Below, one piece after another: positions 20,419 to 29,588 of a stretch of 41,754 nt of DNA. The stretch comes from Paracoccaceae bacterium. GTDB taxonomy: Bacteria > Pseudomonadota > Alphaproteobacteria > Rhodobacterales > Rhodobacteraceae. The first letter of the stretch is position 1; the number at the start of each line of letters is the position of its first letter. The notes below the pieces were generated by a model. It saw nothing but the letters and a program-made list of their open reading frames with translations, was not told the origin of the DNA and ran no database searches. Both the position numbers and the translations under genes were made by a program. The stretch is taken from positions 1-41,754 of the forward strand of contig JAIOXV010000008.1 in NCBI GenBank assembly GCA_021741465.1, read 5' to 3'.

Positions 20419-21621
20419 GTGCCAGAGACCCGGCTTATAGACCTGACGCGAACGGTCTCGCGGCTGGGCCATGGGGCCATGACCGGTATCGATCGGGTTG
20501 AACTTGCCTATCTGCAGCAATTCTTGCAGGGCGACGCCGATGTTTTTGGCCTTGTTCGCAGCGCTTTTGGCTGGCTTTTGCTGGAGCGGACCGGTTGCCA
20601 AAACATACTGAAACTTGCGCAAGGGCCAAGCGCCTTGCCAAAGGCCGATCTGCTGTCGCGAATTGCACATCGCAAAGACAGGCCCCGCGCACAGGCGGAA
20701 ACCGCGGCGCGCCAGCATGCGATGGCCCGGGCGGGGCGGCCTGGTCTGGCGCGCTTGCTGCGGCGTCTGCCCGCCCGCAGCGAATACTTCAACATTGGCC
20801 ATGCCAACCTGTCCGCAAACAGCCTTGGCGCGCTGAAGACAGCGGGTCTGCAGGTTACGGTGATGATCCATGACACTATTCCGCTGGACCATCCCGCGCT
20901 TGCCAGACCAGACACGGTAGAGCCGTTCCGGCGCAAACTTGCCGCCGTGTCGGCCCATGCAGACCGCATCATCCATCTAAGCCATGCAACCCGTGCAACA
21001 ACCGAACGCCACCTTGCCGCGCTTGGCCGTGTTCCCCCCGGTCTGGTGGCCAAACTGGGCATCGACCGTCCAACCCCCGATCCCGCCACAGTGCCCGAAC
21101 ACCTTGACCTGACATCGCCGTTCTTCGTGGCCCTTGGCACGATCGAGCCGCGCAAGAACCATGCGCTTCTTTTGGATGTTTGGGATCAGCTTTGCGAACC
21201 GCGCCCCGCGCTTTTCATTCTTGGCAATCGTGGTTGGGCTGGCGCCGATCTGCTGCATAGACTCGATTCGCTGCCCAAGGACGGCCCGGTCAAGGTTATC
21301 AGCGGTCTTTCCGATGGCGCCGTCGCGGCACTGCTGTCGCAGGCGACCGCCCTTTTGGCGCCAAGCTTGGCAGAAGGGTTCGGCCTGCCCCCGGCCGAGG
21401 CCGCCAGCCTTGGCACGCCCGTTGTTGCCACAGATCTGGCCGTAACCCGTGAAATTCTAGGGAACTACGCGGTTTACCTACAACCCTCAGAGATATATTC
21501 TTGGAAGGAAACAGTTGTCAGGCTTGCAAACGCCCCACCCCTTCAACCGCGCCGCGCGACCGACTGGAATGCCCCCACTTGGGATGAACATTTCAAGAAG
21601 GTCTTAAACCTTGCGTGCTAG
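20419..21621 (+). CDS. Glycosyltransferase, GT4-like (glycosyl transferase group 1)
   Basis: GTG start; FVALGTIEPRKNHALLLDVWDQL, LAPSLAEGFGLPPAEAASLGTPVVATDLAVTREI. Confidence 0.9.
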   Translation: MPETRLIDLTRTVSRLGHGAMTGIDRVELAYLQQFLQGDADVFGLVRSAFGWLLLERTGCQNILKLAQGPSALPKADLLSRIAHRKDRPRAQAETAARQHAMARAGRPGLARLLRRLPARSEYFNIGHANLSANSLGALKTAGLQVTVMIHDTIPLDHPALARPDTVEPFRRKLAAVSAHADRIIHLSHATRATTERHLAALGRVPPGLVAKLGIDRPTPDPATVPEHLDLTSPFFVALGTIEPRKNHALLLDVWDQLCEPRPALFILGNRGWAGADLLHRLDSLPKDGPVKVISGLSDGAVAALLSQATALLAPSLAEGFGLPPAEAASLGTPVVATDLAVTREILGNYAVYLQPSEIYSWKETVVRLANAPPLQPRRATDWNAPTWDEHFKKVLNLAC

Positions 21622-21663
21622 GCGTGAAGGCCAGAGGGTATCTGCAGGCAGGAAGTTAAGGGT

Positions 21664-22674
21664 TTGAGCGTTTTATCAAGATACATGCTGCGGCTTGCGC
21701 GCAAACGATGGCTTATCCGAGCCTTTCGCAAGCGCCGTGAGTTGCGCGTGGTCGCGGATCGTACGCAGGCCATCACGCAAGACGGCATTTTGGTGTTTTC
21801 GACGCTGCGCAACGAAAAGGTCCGACTGCCGTTTTTTCTGCGCTATTATCGGGATTTGGGCGTCAATCATTTCCTGATCGTCGACAATGACAGTGACGAC
21901 GGCAGCCGTGAATTTCTGGCCGAGCAGCCCGATGTTTCGCTATGGACCACCGAACACAGCTACAAGCGGTCGCGCTTCGGTGTGGATTGGCTGAACTGGC
22001 TACAGTGGAAATATGGGCACGATCACTGGTGCCTGGTCGTCGATCCCGATGAGTTCTTTGTCTACCCGTTCTGCGACACCCGTCCACTGCGGGCACTGAC
22101 AGATTGGCTTGACGCCTCGTCGATCAAATCCTTTTCGGCGATGCTTTTGGACATGTACCCCAAGGGGCCTTTTGACGCGCAGCCCTATCACGAAGGACAA
22201 GACCCCTTCGAAATTGCCCAATGGTTCGACAGCGGCAACTACACGATCGAACGAAACCGGAAATACGGCAACCTGTGGATACAGGGCGGCCCGCGTGCCC
22301 GGATGTTCTTTGCCGACCTGCCCGAACGCGCGCCTGCGCTGAACAAAACCCCGCTTGTGCGATGGGATCGTTCTTACGCCTATGCCTCGTCCACCCATAT
22401 GTTGCTCCCACGCGGCCTGAATCAGGTCTATGATGAATGGGGCGGCGAAAAGGCTTCGGGCGTGCTGTTGCATGCCAAGTTTCTTGATACCTTTGCGCGC
22501 AAAGCCGAAGAAGAGATGGAACGCAAACAGCACTATGCCAACAGCCACGAATACCGTGCCTATCGGCTTGCCATGGCAAAAGAACCCGACCTTTGGTGCA
22601 AGTGGTCCGAGAAATACATCAACTGGCGGCAGCTTGAGATATTGGGCCTGATGTCCAAAGGAAACTGGGCATGA
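21664..22674 (+). CDS. Glycosyltransferase family 2-like (Glyco_tranf_2_4 type)
   Basis: TTG start; ILVFSTLRNEKVRLPFFLRYYRDLGVNHFLIVDNDSDDGSREFL and CLVVDPDEFFVYP. Confidence 0.85.
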   Translation: MSVLSRYMLRLARKRWLIRAFRKRRELRVVADRTQAITQDGILVFSTLRNEKVRLPFFLRYYRDLGVNHFLIVDNDSDDGSREFLAEQPDVSLWTTEHSYKRSRFGVDWLNWLQWKYGHDHWCLVVDPDEFFVYPFCDTRPLRALTDWLDASSIKSFSAMLLDMYPKGPFDAQPYHEGQDPFEIAQWFDSGNYTIERNRKYGNLWIQGGPRARMFFADLPERAPALNKTPLVRWDRSYAYASSTHMLLPRGLNQVYDEWGGEKASGVLLHAKFLDTFARKAEEEMERKQHYANSHEYRAYRLAMAKEPDLWCKWSEKYINWRQLEILGLMSKGNWA

Positions 22675-24368
22675 CCGTGGGCTTTGTCATGCTGTGCCAT
22701 ACGGCACTGGACCGTGCAGCGCAGGTGGCGCGGCACTGGGCCACGCATGACTGCCCGGTGGTGGTTCACGTCGACAAGCGGGTCAGGCGGAAAGGCTATG
22801 ACAAGCTGGTGAAAGAACTTTCCGACCTGCCCAATGTACGGTTTTCCGGCCGCCATGCCTGCGAATGGGGCACTTGGGGCATTGTCGCGGCAACGCAAGA
22901 AGCAAGCACGATCATGCTGCGGCAATTTCCGCAGGTGCGGCACGTCTATCTGTCATCTGGGTCTTGCCTGCCCCTGCGCCCGGTCGAAGAACTGGTGCGC
23001 TATCTGGATGAACGCCCACGCACCGATTTCATCGAAAGCGTCACCACCGAAGATGTCGGCTGGACCATCGGCGGCCTTGATCTGGAACGCTTTACGCTGC
23101 GCTTTCCGTTTTCATGGCGCAAACAGCGGCGGCTGTTTGATGGGTATGTACGCCTGCAACGCCGCCTTGGCTTCAAGCGGCGGATCCCTGCGGGCGTTGT
23201 ACCGCATCTGGGCAGCCAGTGGTGGTGCCTGACGCGTCAAACCCTTTCGGCGATTCTCGACAGCCCGGAGCGCGACGAAATTGATCGCTATTTCCGGCGT
23301 GTCTGGATCCCGGATGAAAGCTATTTCCAAACCCTTGTTCGTCAGGTTTCTGCCCATGTGGAAAGCCGGTCGCTGACGCTTTCAAAGTTCGATTTTCAGG
23401 GCAAGCCGCATATCTTTTATGATGACCATCTACAGATATTGCGGCGGTCCGACTGCTTTGTTGCGCGAAAAATCTGGCCCCATGCCGAACGGCTTTACGC
23501 GACATTTCTGTCCGACGACCCCGGCAACCAGGCTACGGCAGAGCCCAATCCGGGAAAGATCGACAGGCTTTTCGCCCGCGCTGTAGAACGGCGCACCAAG
23601 GGGCGGGCGGGGCTTTACATGCAGTCGCGCCATCCCAATGAAAACTGGGAGAATGGCCGAACAGCGGCACCCTATTCCGTTTTTGAAGGGTTTTCCGACC
23701 TGTTCGAAAACTTTGAAACCTGGCTTGGCAAAGCCACCGGAACGCGGGTGCATGGCCACCTCTTTGCCCCGGATCAGGTGCATTTTGCCGGTGGCGACAC
23801 GGTCTATAATGGCGCCATGTCCAACAGCGCGGCGATGCGGGACTATAACCCGAAAAGCTTTCTGACGAACCTGATCTGGAACACCCGCGGCGAAAGGCAA
23901 TGCTTTCAGTTCGGGCCTGCGGATAATCAGGAACTGAAATGGTTCATGGCCGGGGATTCGAACGCGCAAATCTCGGTGATCTCTGGCGCTTGGGCGATCC
24001 CGCTGTTTCATTCAAACCGCAATTTCGGGTATATCCGCCGCGAAGCCGCACAGTTGCAAAAGATCGAGGCCGAGTTCTTGACGGTGCTGCGGGCGTCTTG
24101 GGTAAAGGCGCGGGTGCGGATCTGGACTTTGGCCGAGTTCGTAGAAAACCCGATGGAGCCTTTGCAAACCATCGTCGACGAAATCAGCCCGCGGTCGTTG
24201 CGCCGGCTGACCGAAGCCCCACGTCTTGCGGACCTGACCGGCTTTGGCCAATTCCTGCAAAATCTGCGAAATCAGGGGATGCAGCCGGTCTTGATGGGCG
24301 ATTTCCCGACCACGGGGGCGCTGCCCACCAGCACGACCCGCCGCGGCAGGCCCTATCTGGTCAAGTGA
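22671..24368 (+). CDS. GT14 (Core-2/I-branching) type glycosyltransferase with a large C-terminal domain
   Basis: VGFVMLCHTALDRAAQVARHW, PVVVHVDKRV, HVYLSSGSCLPLRPVEELVRYL, DFIES, LGSQWWCLTRQTL, WIPDESYFQTLV; overlaps the preceding ORF by 4 nt. Confidence 0.85.
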   Translation: MTVGFVMLCHTALDRAAQVARHWATHDCPVVVHVDKRVRRKGYDKLVKELSDLPNVRFSGRHACEWGTWGIVAATQEASTIMLRQFPQVRHVYLSSGSCLPLRPVEELVRYLDERPRTDFIESVTTEDVGWTIGGLDLERFTLRFPFSWRKQRRLFDGYVRLQRRLGFKRRIPAGVVPHLGSQWWCLTRQTLSAILDSPERDEIDRYFRRVWIPDESYFQTLVRQVSAHVESRSLTLSKFDFQGKPHIFYDDHLQILRRSDCFVARKIWPHAERLYATFLSDDPGNQATAEPNPGKIDRLFARAVERRTKGRAGLYMQSRHPNENWENGRTAAPYSVFEGFSDLFENFETWLGKATGTRVHGHLFAPDQVHFAGGDTVYNGAMSNSAAMRDYNPKSFLTNLIWNTRGERQCFQFGPADNQELKWFMAGDSNAQISVISGAWAIPLFHSNRNFGYIRREAAQLQKIEAEFLTVLRASWVKARVRIWTLAEFVENPMEPLQTIVDEISPRSLRRLTEAPRLADLTGFGQFLQNLRNQGMQPVLMGDFPTTGALPTSTTRRGRPYLVK

Positions 24369-24833
24369 TCAGGCGGCTTGTGGGGCACGTGCCTCGGTAA
24401 GAATGGCGTGCAGCTTGGCCGCGTCGTTGTTCGCGCGCAGCTTGGCGCAAATGCTCGGGTCGCGCATGGTACGGCTTACCAAAGCCAGTGCCTTAAGATG
24501 ATCCACCCCGGAATCCTTTGGCGCAAGAAGACAGAACACCAGATCAACCGGCTGACGGTCCACGCTTTCGTAATCCAACGGCTTTTCCAGCCGCAGGAAA
24601 ATGCCTGTGATCTTTTCCATGCCGATCAGCCGCGCATGGGGCAAGGCAATGCCATTGCCAACCCCTGTCGGACCCAAGCTTTCGCGTTCCTGCAACCCAT
24701 CAATCGCGGTTGCAGCGGTGAGCCCATAGGCCTGAGCAGCAATCTCTCCCAACTCTTGGAAGAGACGCTTTTTCGAGGTCATCTGCCCCACGACACGCAC
24801 TGCGGCGGGGGTCAGAAGTTTAGACAGGTCCAT
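24369..24833 (-). CDS. ptsN: PTS IIA-like nitrogen regulatory protein PtsN
   Basis: IIA phosphohistidine context GNGIALPHARL; LLAPKDSGVDHLKALALVSRTM. Confidence 0.95.
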   Translation of the reverse strand: MDLSKLLTPAAVRVVGQMTSKKRLFQELGEIAAQAYGLTAATAIDGLQERESLGPTGVGNGIALPHARLIGMEKITGIFLRLEKPLDYESVDRQPVDLVFCLLAPKDSGVDHLKALALVSRTMRDPSICAKLRANNDAAKLHAILTEARAPQAA

Positions 24834-24869
24834 CGGCAGTTCCCGTATCCGCCACCTGGAACAGGCAGC

Positions 24870-25445
24870 TCATTTACTATTGCGCGGATCAATCCAGCCG
24901 ATATTGCCATCATCCCGGCGATATACGACGTTAACTCCACCATGTCCTTCGTTGCGGAACACCAGCATGCGTTGGCCACCCAGCTCAAGCTGCATCACCG
25001 CTTCACCGACGGTGACCGAAGGGATCTTCGTCTCCATCTCGGCAATCACGATCGGCTGCAACTCGCCAGAGTCGTCTTCTTCGGGTTCCTCAGTTGGGGC
25101 GAGGATATACGAGGATGCGCCGCCATATTCAACAGGGGCTGGACGGTTCTGGTGATGGTTGCGAATACGGCGCTTGTAGCGGCGCAGTTGCTTGTCCATC
25201 TTTTCGCGGCAAGATTCGAATGCCGCATAGATTTCAGAGGCTTGTCCCTTGGCCTGCGCCGAGAGCCCGGTGGAAAGGTGAATGGTCGCCTCGCAGACAT
25301 ATTCATGGGCTGACTTTGAAAACACCACAATCGCGTCGGTCGGTCGTTGGGCATATTTCTCGACCACTTCGCCAAGCTCGGCCTTCACGTGGGTCTGAAG
25401 TGCCTCACCGATGTCGATTTGTTTGCCGCTGATCTGGTAGCGCAT
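24870..25445 (-). CDS. hpf: Long-form ribosome hibernation promoting factor (HPF/RaiA)
   Basis: RYQISGKQIDIGEALQTHV N-terminus and C-terminal dimerisation domain MQLELGGQRMLVFRNEGHGGVNVVYRRDDGNIGWID. Confidence 0.95.
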   Translation of the reverse strand: MRYQISGKQIDIGEALQTHVKAELGEVVEKYAQRPTDAIVVFSKSAHEYVCEATIHLSTGLSAQAKGQASEIYAAFESCREKMDKQLRRYKRRIRNHHQNRPAPVEYGGASSYILAPTEEPEEDDSGELQPIVIAEMETKIPSVTVGEAVMQLELGGQRMLVFRNEGHGGVNVVYRRDDGNIGWIDPRNSK

Positions 25446-25609
25446 GATGCCTCCTTCGCGCAGGTTGTCAGCCCCGTGCTTTCGCCGGGGTTGGGGTAAT
25501 TTTCTTGGTTTTATAGCAAGTTATGGCTGGCAATCGCCGTTGATGGCGGGGCCGGGGACCGGCCGCTTCGTCAAGACCATGAAGGGCGAGTGACGGTAGC
25601 ATCCTGTTT

Positions 25610-25638
25610 ATTTGGGGATGCGCAAAGCCAGTTGTCAA
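25610..25638 (-). promoter_or_regulatory. Possible sigma-70 promoter for hpf
   Basis: TTGACA on the (-) strand (25638-25633) followed about 18-20 nt downstream by AT-rich AAATAA; weak -10 match. Confidence 0.35.
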
Positions 25639-25658
25639 CTGCGCCGTGCAAGGTTCGG

Positions 25659-26435
25659 TCAAATGATACGGAAGTTTTCGCCCAAGTAGACGCGCCGCAC
25701 CATTTCATCGCGCACGATCTCATCGGTCGTGCCATGCATCAGCACCGTGCCATCATGCAGAATATAAGCCCTATCAACGATTTCGAGCGTCTCGCGAACG
25801 TTGTGATCGGTGATAAGAACGCCGATTCCACGCGATTTCAAATCTTGAACCAGGTGGCGGATTTCCCCCACGGCAATCGGATCAACCCCGGCGAAGGGTT
25901 CGTCCAAGAGCAGGTATTTGGGATCGGCGGCAAGGCAGCGGGCAATTTCCACCCGCCGCCGCTCGCCGCCCGAAAGGGCCAGTGCGGGGGTGCGGCGCAG
26001 ATGGGTGATGGAAAATTCGCTGAGCAGTTCTTCCAGCCGTTCGCGGCGCTTGTGGGCATTGTCCAGCCGGATTTCCAGCACGGCAAGGATGTTGTCTTCA
26101 ACCGAAAGGCCGCGAAAGATTGACACTTCTTGCGGCAGATAGCCGATGCCCATCCGCGCCCGCCGATACATCGGCAGGGCGGTTACATCGCGCCCGTCAA
26201 TCAGCACCTGCCCGCCTTCGGGGGTTACCAAGCCAGCGATGGAATAAAAGGTCGTGGTCTTGCCACTGCCATTCGGGCCCAAAAGCGCCACCACCTCGCC
26301 CCGGTTCAGCTGCATCGAGACATCGCGGATCACAGGGCGTCGCTTGTAGCTTTTGCGCAGGTTGACAATGGTCAACCCGCCGCCGCCCGCGGTAACCGTA
26401 AGGTCAGGGCCTGACGGGTTTGCCTCTGGCATCAA
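25659..26435 (-). CDS. lptB: LPS export ABC transporter ATP-binding protein
   Basis: Walker A GPNGSGKTTTFYSI, signature LSGGERRRVEIARCL, Walker B YLLLDEPFAGVDP. Confidence 0.97.
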   Translation of the reverse strand: MMPEANPSGPDLTVTAGGGGLTIVNLRKSYKRRPVIRDVSMQLNRGEVVALLGPNGSGKTTTFYSIAGLVTPEGGQVLIDGRDVTALPMYRRARMGIGYLPQEVSIFRGLSVEDNILAVLEIRLDNAHKRRERLEELLSEFSITHLRRTPALALSGGERRRVEIARCLAADPKYLLLDEPFAGVDPIAVGEIRHLVQDLKSRGIGVLITDHNVRETLEIVDRAYILHDGTVLMHGTTDEIVRDEMVRRVYLGENFRII

Positions 26436-26926
26436 TTGTTCCCCGGCATGAAGGTGGTGGTTACCCCACCCTCCATCCGCCCGGTTCCGGTTTTCAGATT
26501 GATGACAAGGGTCTGGCCCTTTATCGCCGTTTGCCCCTGCGTCATCAGAACATTGCCCGACATCACAACCTCGCCCGTGGCGATGGTATAGACCGCCGAG
26601 GCGGCCTCGGCGGCATCTGTGGCATTGACAAGCAGCACGCCGCCGGTGGCATGCAGGCGGTTGATTTCATTGGAAGACGCGCCATATTCAACACGAATTT
26701 CGGCCGCCTGAAGGCGCATCTCGCCTTGCTTAACCAAGACATCCCCGGTGAAGACGGCAGAGCCGTCTGCCTGATTGACCGACAGGTTTTCCGCAGTCAC
26801 CTCAACCGGCAGGCGGGTATCTGCCTTCAGCCCCCCGAACGACACATTCGTGCCCTGTGCAGCGGCGAAACCGCTGGCCACGGCCAGAATGCCGGCAAAC
26901 AAAAGGGGGATCAAACGAGTGGGCAT
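26432..26926 (-). CDS. lptA: LPS transport periplasmic protein LptA (OstA-like)
   Basis: Signal peptide; OstA-like VTAENLSVNQADGSAVFTGDVLVKQGEMRLQAAEIRVEY; position directly upstream of lptB. Confidence 0.88.
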   Translation of the reverse strand: MPTRLIPLLFAGILAVASGFAAAQGTNVSFGGLKADTRLPVEVTAENLSVNQADGSAVFTGDVLVKQGEMRLQAAEIRVEYGASSNEINRLHATGGVLLVNATDAAEAASAVYTIATGEVVMSGNVLMTQGQTAIKGQTLVINLKTGTGRMEGGVTTTFMPGNN

Positions 26927-26938
26927 CAGGAAAATCCG

Positions 26939-27574
26939 TCAGTGATTGGGCTGGTATATCAGGCGGACGCCCTTTTTGAAAACCAGAAGATAGCTTGGGT
27001 CATCAGCAGATTGTTCCATGCGCATTTCCCCGGCCGTCAGTGCCCCCATCGGGGCCAGCGCCTCAACCGGGCCGCCGCTTTGCATGAAGCTGCGGTCGGT
27101 GCCCAGCGTAAGCTGATCGGTAGAAACCACATACCCGGCCGAGGTTTCCAGCCGCACCCCTTGGTCCAGCACCAAATGCCCCGAAGGGCGGTCCAGCGTG
27201 GCCATGCTGGCGGTGATTGTGGTTTCAGCACCATCCGAGGTTAACAAATGCCCGCTCACCCCCTGCACCTGCGCCCCGCCTTGCTGTGGCGCGGCCTGAT
27301 CGGCCGATAGGTTAAGGGTTGCGCCGTCAGAGGTGACGGTGGAAAAGCCTGCCCCGGTCATCCGGGGCTGGGCCAGACGATCTGCGATTTCCACATCAGC
27401 ATAGGGGATCGCATCTTCGGGGTCGATGGGCCGCGAAAACAGGAACAAGGACGAAAGAATCGCCAGCGCGACCAGCGGCAAAGTGACCTTCAAGATCACG
27501 ACCACCCGAGAGTGTCGATTGTCGATGCTGGCGGCGCGGGCCACCTTAGGCCACCCCCGCGCGCAGGCAATCAT
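26939..27574 (-). CDS. lptC: LPS export protein LptC
   Basis: Single N-terminal transmembrane segment (VVVILKVTLPLVALAILSSLFLF); LptC-like layout between kdsD and lptA. Confidence 0.82.
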   Translation of the reverse strand: MIACARGWPKVARAASIDNRHSRVVVILKVTLPLVALAILSSLFLFSRPIDPEDAIPYADVEIADRLAQPRMTGAGFSTVTSDGATLNLSADQAAPQQGGAQVQGVSGHLLTSDGAETTITASMATLDRPSGHLVLDQGVRLETSAGYVVSTDQLTLGTDRSFMQSGGPVEALAPMGALTAGEMRMEQSADDPSYLLVFKKGVRLIYQPNH

Positions 27575-28511
27575 GAATGTGCACGATCCCTTGCGCGCGT
27601 GCAGGCTGCGCAGGATCTACCACGAAAAGGCAGGTGATCTTGCGGTCGTTCATCAGGGCGACGGCCTTTTCAGCCAGATCATCGGGGGCAATGGTGCGCG
27701 GGCTTTTGGTCATGACCTGCCCGGCCTTCAGCGACAACAGCCCGTCCATATGGCGGCGAAGGTCACCATCGGTGATGATCCCGGCCAACAGCCCTGCATC
27801 ATCAGTAACGCCGACCACGCCGAACCCCTTGCGGCTGATCTCGAGCAAAGCGTCGCCCATGGGGCGATCCCAGCCGATCAGGGGCACCTCGGCATGCATA
27901 AGGTCGCCCACTTTCAGCAGCTTTGCCCCCAACTTGCCGCCGGGGTGGAACATGCGAAAATGTTCCGGGGTAAAGGCGCGATGCTCCATCAAGGCGATCG
28001 CCAATGCATCGCCAAGCGCCAGCGTCATGGTGGTGGATGTGGTGGGAACGATGCCGGTTTCACAGGCCTCGGGCGCGGCAGGCAACAGGATGCCCACATC
28101 AGACTGGCGCAAAAGGGTCGATCCTTCGCGGCTGGCAATCCCGATCAGCGGAATAGAAAAGCGACGAGTATGGGCGATGATATCGGCCAATTCCGAGGTT
28201 TCACCAGAATTCGACAAAACCAGCGCCACATCGCCCGCGGTGACCATGCCCAAATCACCGTGGCTCGCCTCTGCAGGGTGGACAAACTGCGCAGGCGTGC
28301 CGGTGCTTGCAAAGGTTGCGGCAATCTTGCGGGCAATATGCCCTGACTTTCCCATGCCCGAGACGATGACCCGCCCCTTCGCGGCCAGAATCAGGTCGAC
28401 CGCCCTGCCAAAGCTTTCGTCCAAAGCTGCGCCAAGCAAACCCAGCGCTTCGGCCTCGCGGGCGATGACGCGGCGGCCTGCGGCCAGAAAATCAGTGGTG
28501 GAAGAGGTCAT
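27546..28511 (-). CDS. kdsD: D-arabinose-5-phosphate isomerase (KdsD/KpsF)
   Basis: SIS domain GRVIVSGMGKSGHIARKIAATFASTGTPAQFVHPAEASHGDLGMV and paired CBS domains; start chosen at MTSSTTDF. Confidence 0.93.
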   Translation of the reverse strand: MTSSTTDFLAAGRRVIAREAEALGLLGAALDESFGRAVDLILAAKGRVIVSGMGKSGHIARKIAATFASTGTPAQFVHPAEASHGDLGMVTAGDVALVLSNSGETSELADIIAHTRRFSIPLIGIASREGSTLLRQSDVGILLPAAPEACETGIVPTTSTTMTLALGDALAIALMEHRAFTPEHFRMFHPGGKLGAKLLKVGDLMHAEVPLIGWDRPMGDALLEISRKGFGVVGVTDDAGLLAGIITDGDLRRHMDGLLSLKAGQVMTKSPRTIAPDDLAEKAVALMNDRKITCLFVVDPAQPARAQGIVHIHDCLRAGVA

Positions 28512-29106
28512 TCGGCTCATCCCATCCCAGCAGGTCCAACTCAGCCCGCGCAGGCAAAAAGTCAAAGCAGGCCTGCGCCAGAGGCATGCGGCCTTCGCGG
28601 TGCAAGATGGCTTCCAGCGCGGTTTTCAGCTTGTGCAGATACAAGACGTCAGACGCAGCGTATTCCTTCTGCGCCTCGGTCAGGGTTTCAGAACCCCAAT
28701 CGCTGGTCTGCTGGGCTTTGGACACATCAACGCCAACATATTCGGCCAGAAGATATTTCAGACCGTGCCTGTCGGTATAAGTGCGGATAAGCTTCGAGGC
28801 GATTTTTGTGCACCAAACCGGCGCGGTGCGTACGCCAAACGCCTTTTGCAGGGCGGCAACATCGAAGCGGCCGAAATGAAACAGTTTCACCGTGGCCGGG
28901 TCTGTCAAAAGCCGTTCGAGGTTGGGTGCCCGGGTCTGGCCCTTGGCAATCTGCACCAGATGGGCATCCCCCTTGCCATCTGAAAGCTGCACAACACACA
29001 GCCTGTCGCGGCGCGGATCAAGGCCCATTGTTTCGGTGTCGATGGCGACAACGGGGCCAAGCGAAAGCCCGTCGGGAAGGTCATTTTTGTGCAGATGGAT
29101 CGCCAT
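28492..29106 (-). CDS. rnd: Ribonuclease D, short form (DEDD 3'-5' exonuclease domain)
   Basis: VVAIDTETMGLDPRRDRLCVVQLSDG, LFHFGRFDVAALQ, YAASDVLYLHKL; start chosen at MAIHLHKND. Confidence 0.9.
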   Translation of the reverse strand: MAIHLHKNDLPDGLSLGPVVAIDTETMGLDPRRDRLCVVQLSDGKGDAHLVQIAKGQTRAPNLERLLTDPATVKLFHFGRFDVAALQKAFGVRTAPVWCTKIASKLIRTYTDRHGLKYLLAEYVGVDVSKAQQTSDWGSETLTEAQKEYAASDVLYLHKLKTALEAILHREGRMPLAQACFDFLPARAELDLLGWDEPNDLFHH

Positions 29107-29305
29107 TGTAGGCCCTTGTTCGAAAATGGGGTCCTGCCCAGATAGGCGCTTTGCGCCCAAGGCTCAACCTTTTGCAGTTACCTTGCGGCGCAAAGCTGCC
29201 TTTGCGGCCTGCCCAACGCGGTTCGGCGCGAAAGAGGCGTTGCGATAAATAGCGGTTTGGGGCCAAAAATCGGTCGTCCTGACATGGTCGCGGCAGGGCG
29301 GAAAA

Positions 29306-29341
29306 CACAAAGGCCGCGCAGCGTTAAGCTGCACGGCCTTT
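29306..29341 (-). terminator. Rho-independent terminator downstream of tRNA-Leu
   Basis: (-) strand aaggccgtgcagc-ttaac-gctgcgcggcctt followed by tgtgtttt. Confidence 0.75.
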
Positions 29342-29348
29342 AGAGTAT

Positions 29349-29433
29349 TGGTGCCCAGAAGAGGACTCGAACCTCCACGCCTTGCGGCACTGGTACCTGA
29401 AACCAGCGCGTCTACCAATTCCGCCATCTGGGC
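29349..29433 (-). tRNA. tRNA-Leu (anticodon CAG)
   Basis: Cloverleaf: GCCCAGA acceptor, CTGGT-TTCAGGT-ACCAG anticodon arm, class II variable arm TGCCGCAAGGCGT, GGAGGTTCGAGTCCTC T-arm, TCTGGGC, encoded ACCA. Confidence 0.97.
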
Positions 29434-29588
29434 GATGTCGTAGGCCGCGATGTAGCCGTGGCAAATGGGGGAGTCAACGGGCTTTTCGTGTTTTTTCGTC
29501 GCGCTTTGAAATCGGCTTTGGCCTTGCCCGTCACCGGCGTCAAAGCTATTCAGGGGCAGCACTTCGCGTCCCAGCAAGGGGTTTTGCC

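Noticed and set aside
26402-26414. GTCAGG-G-CCTGAC inverted repeat resembling the gltD-site half-sites
   Set aside because: Lies in the lptB coding region and the spacing differs (N1, not N5), so probably chance.
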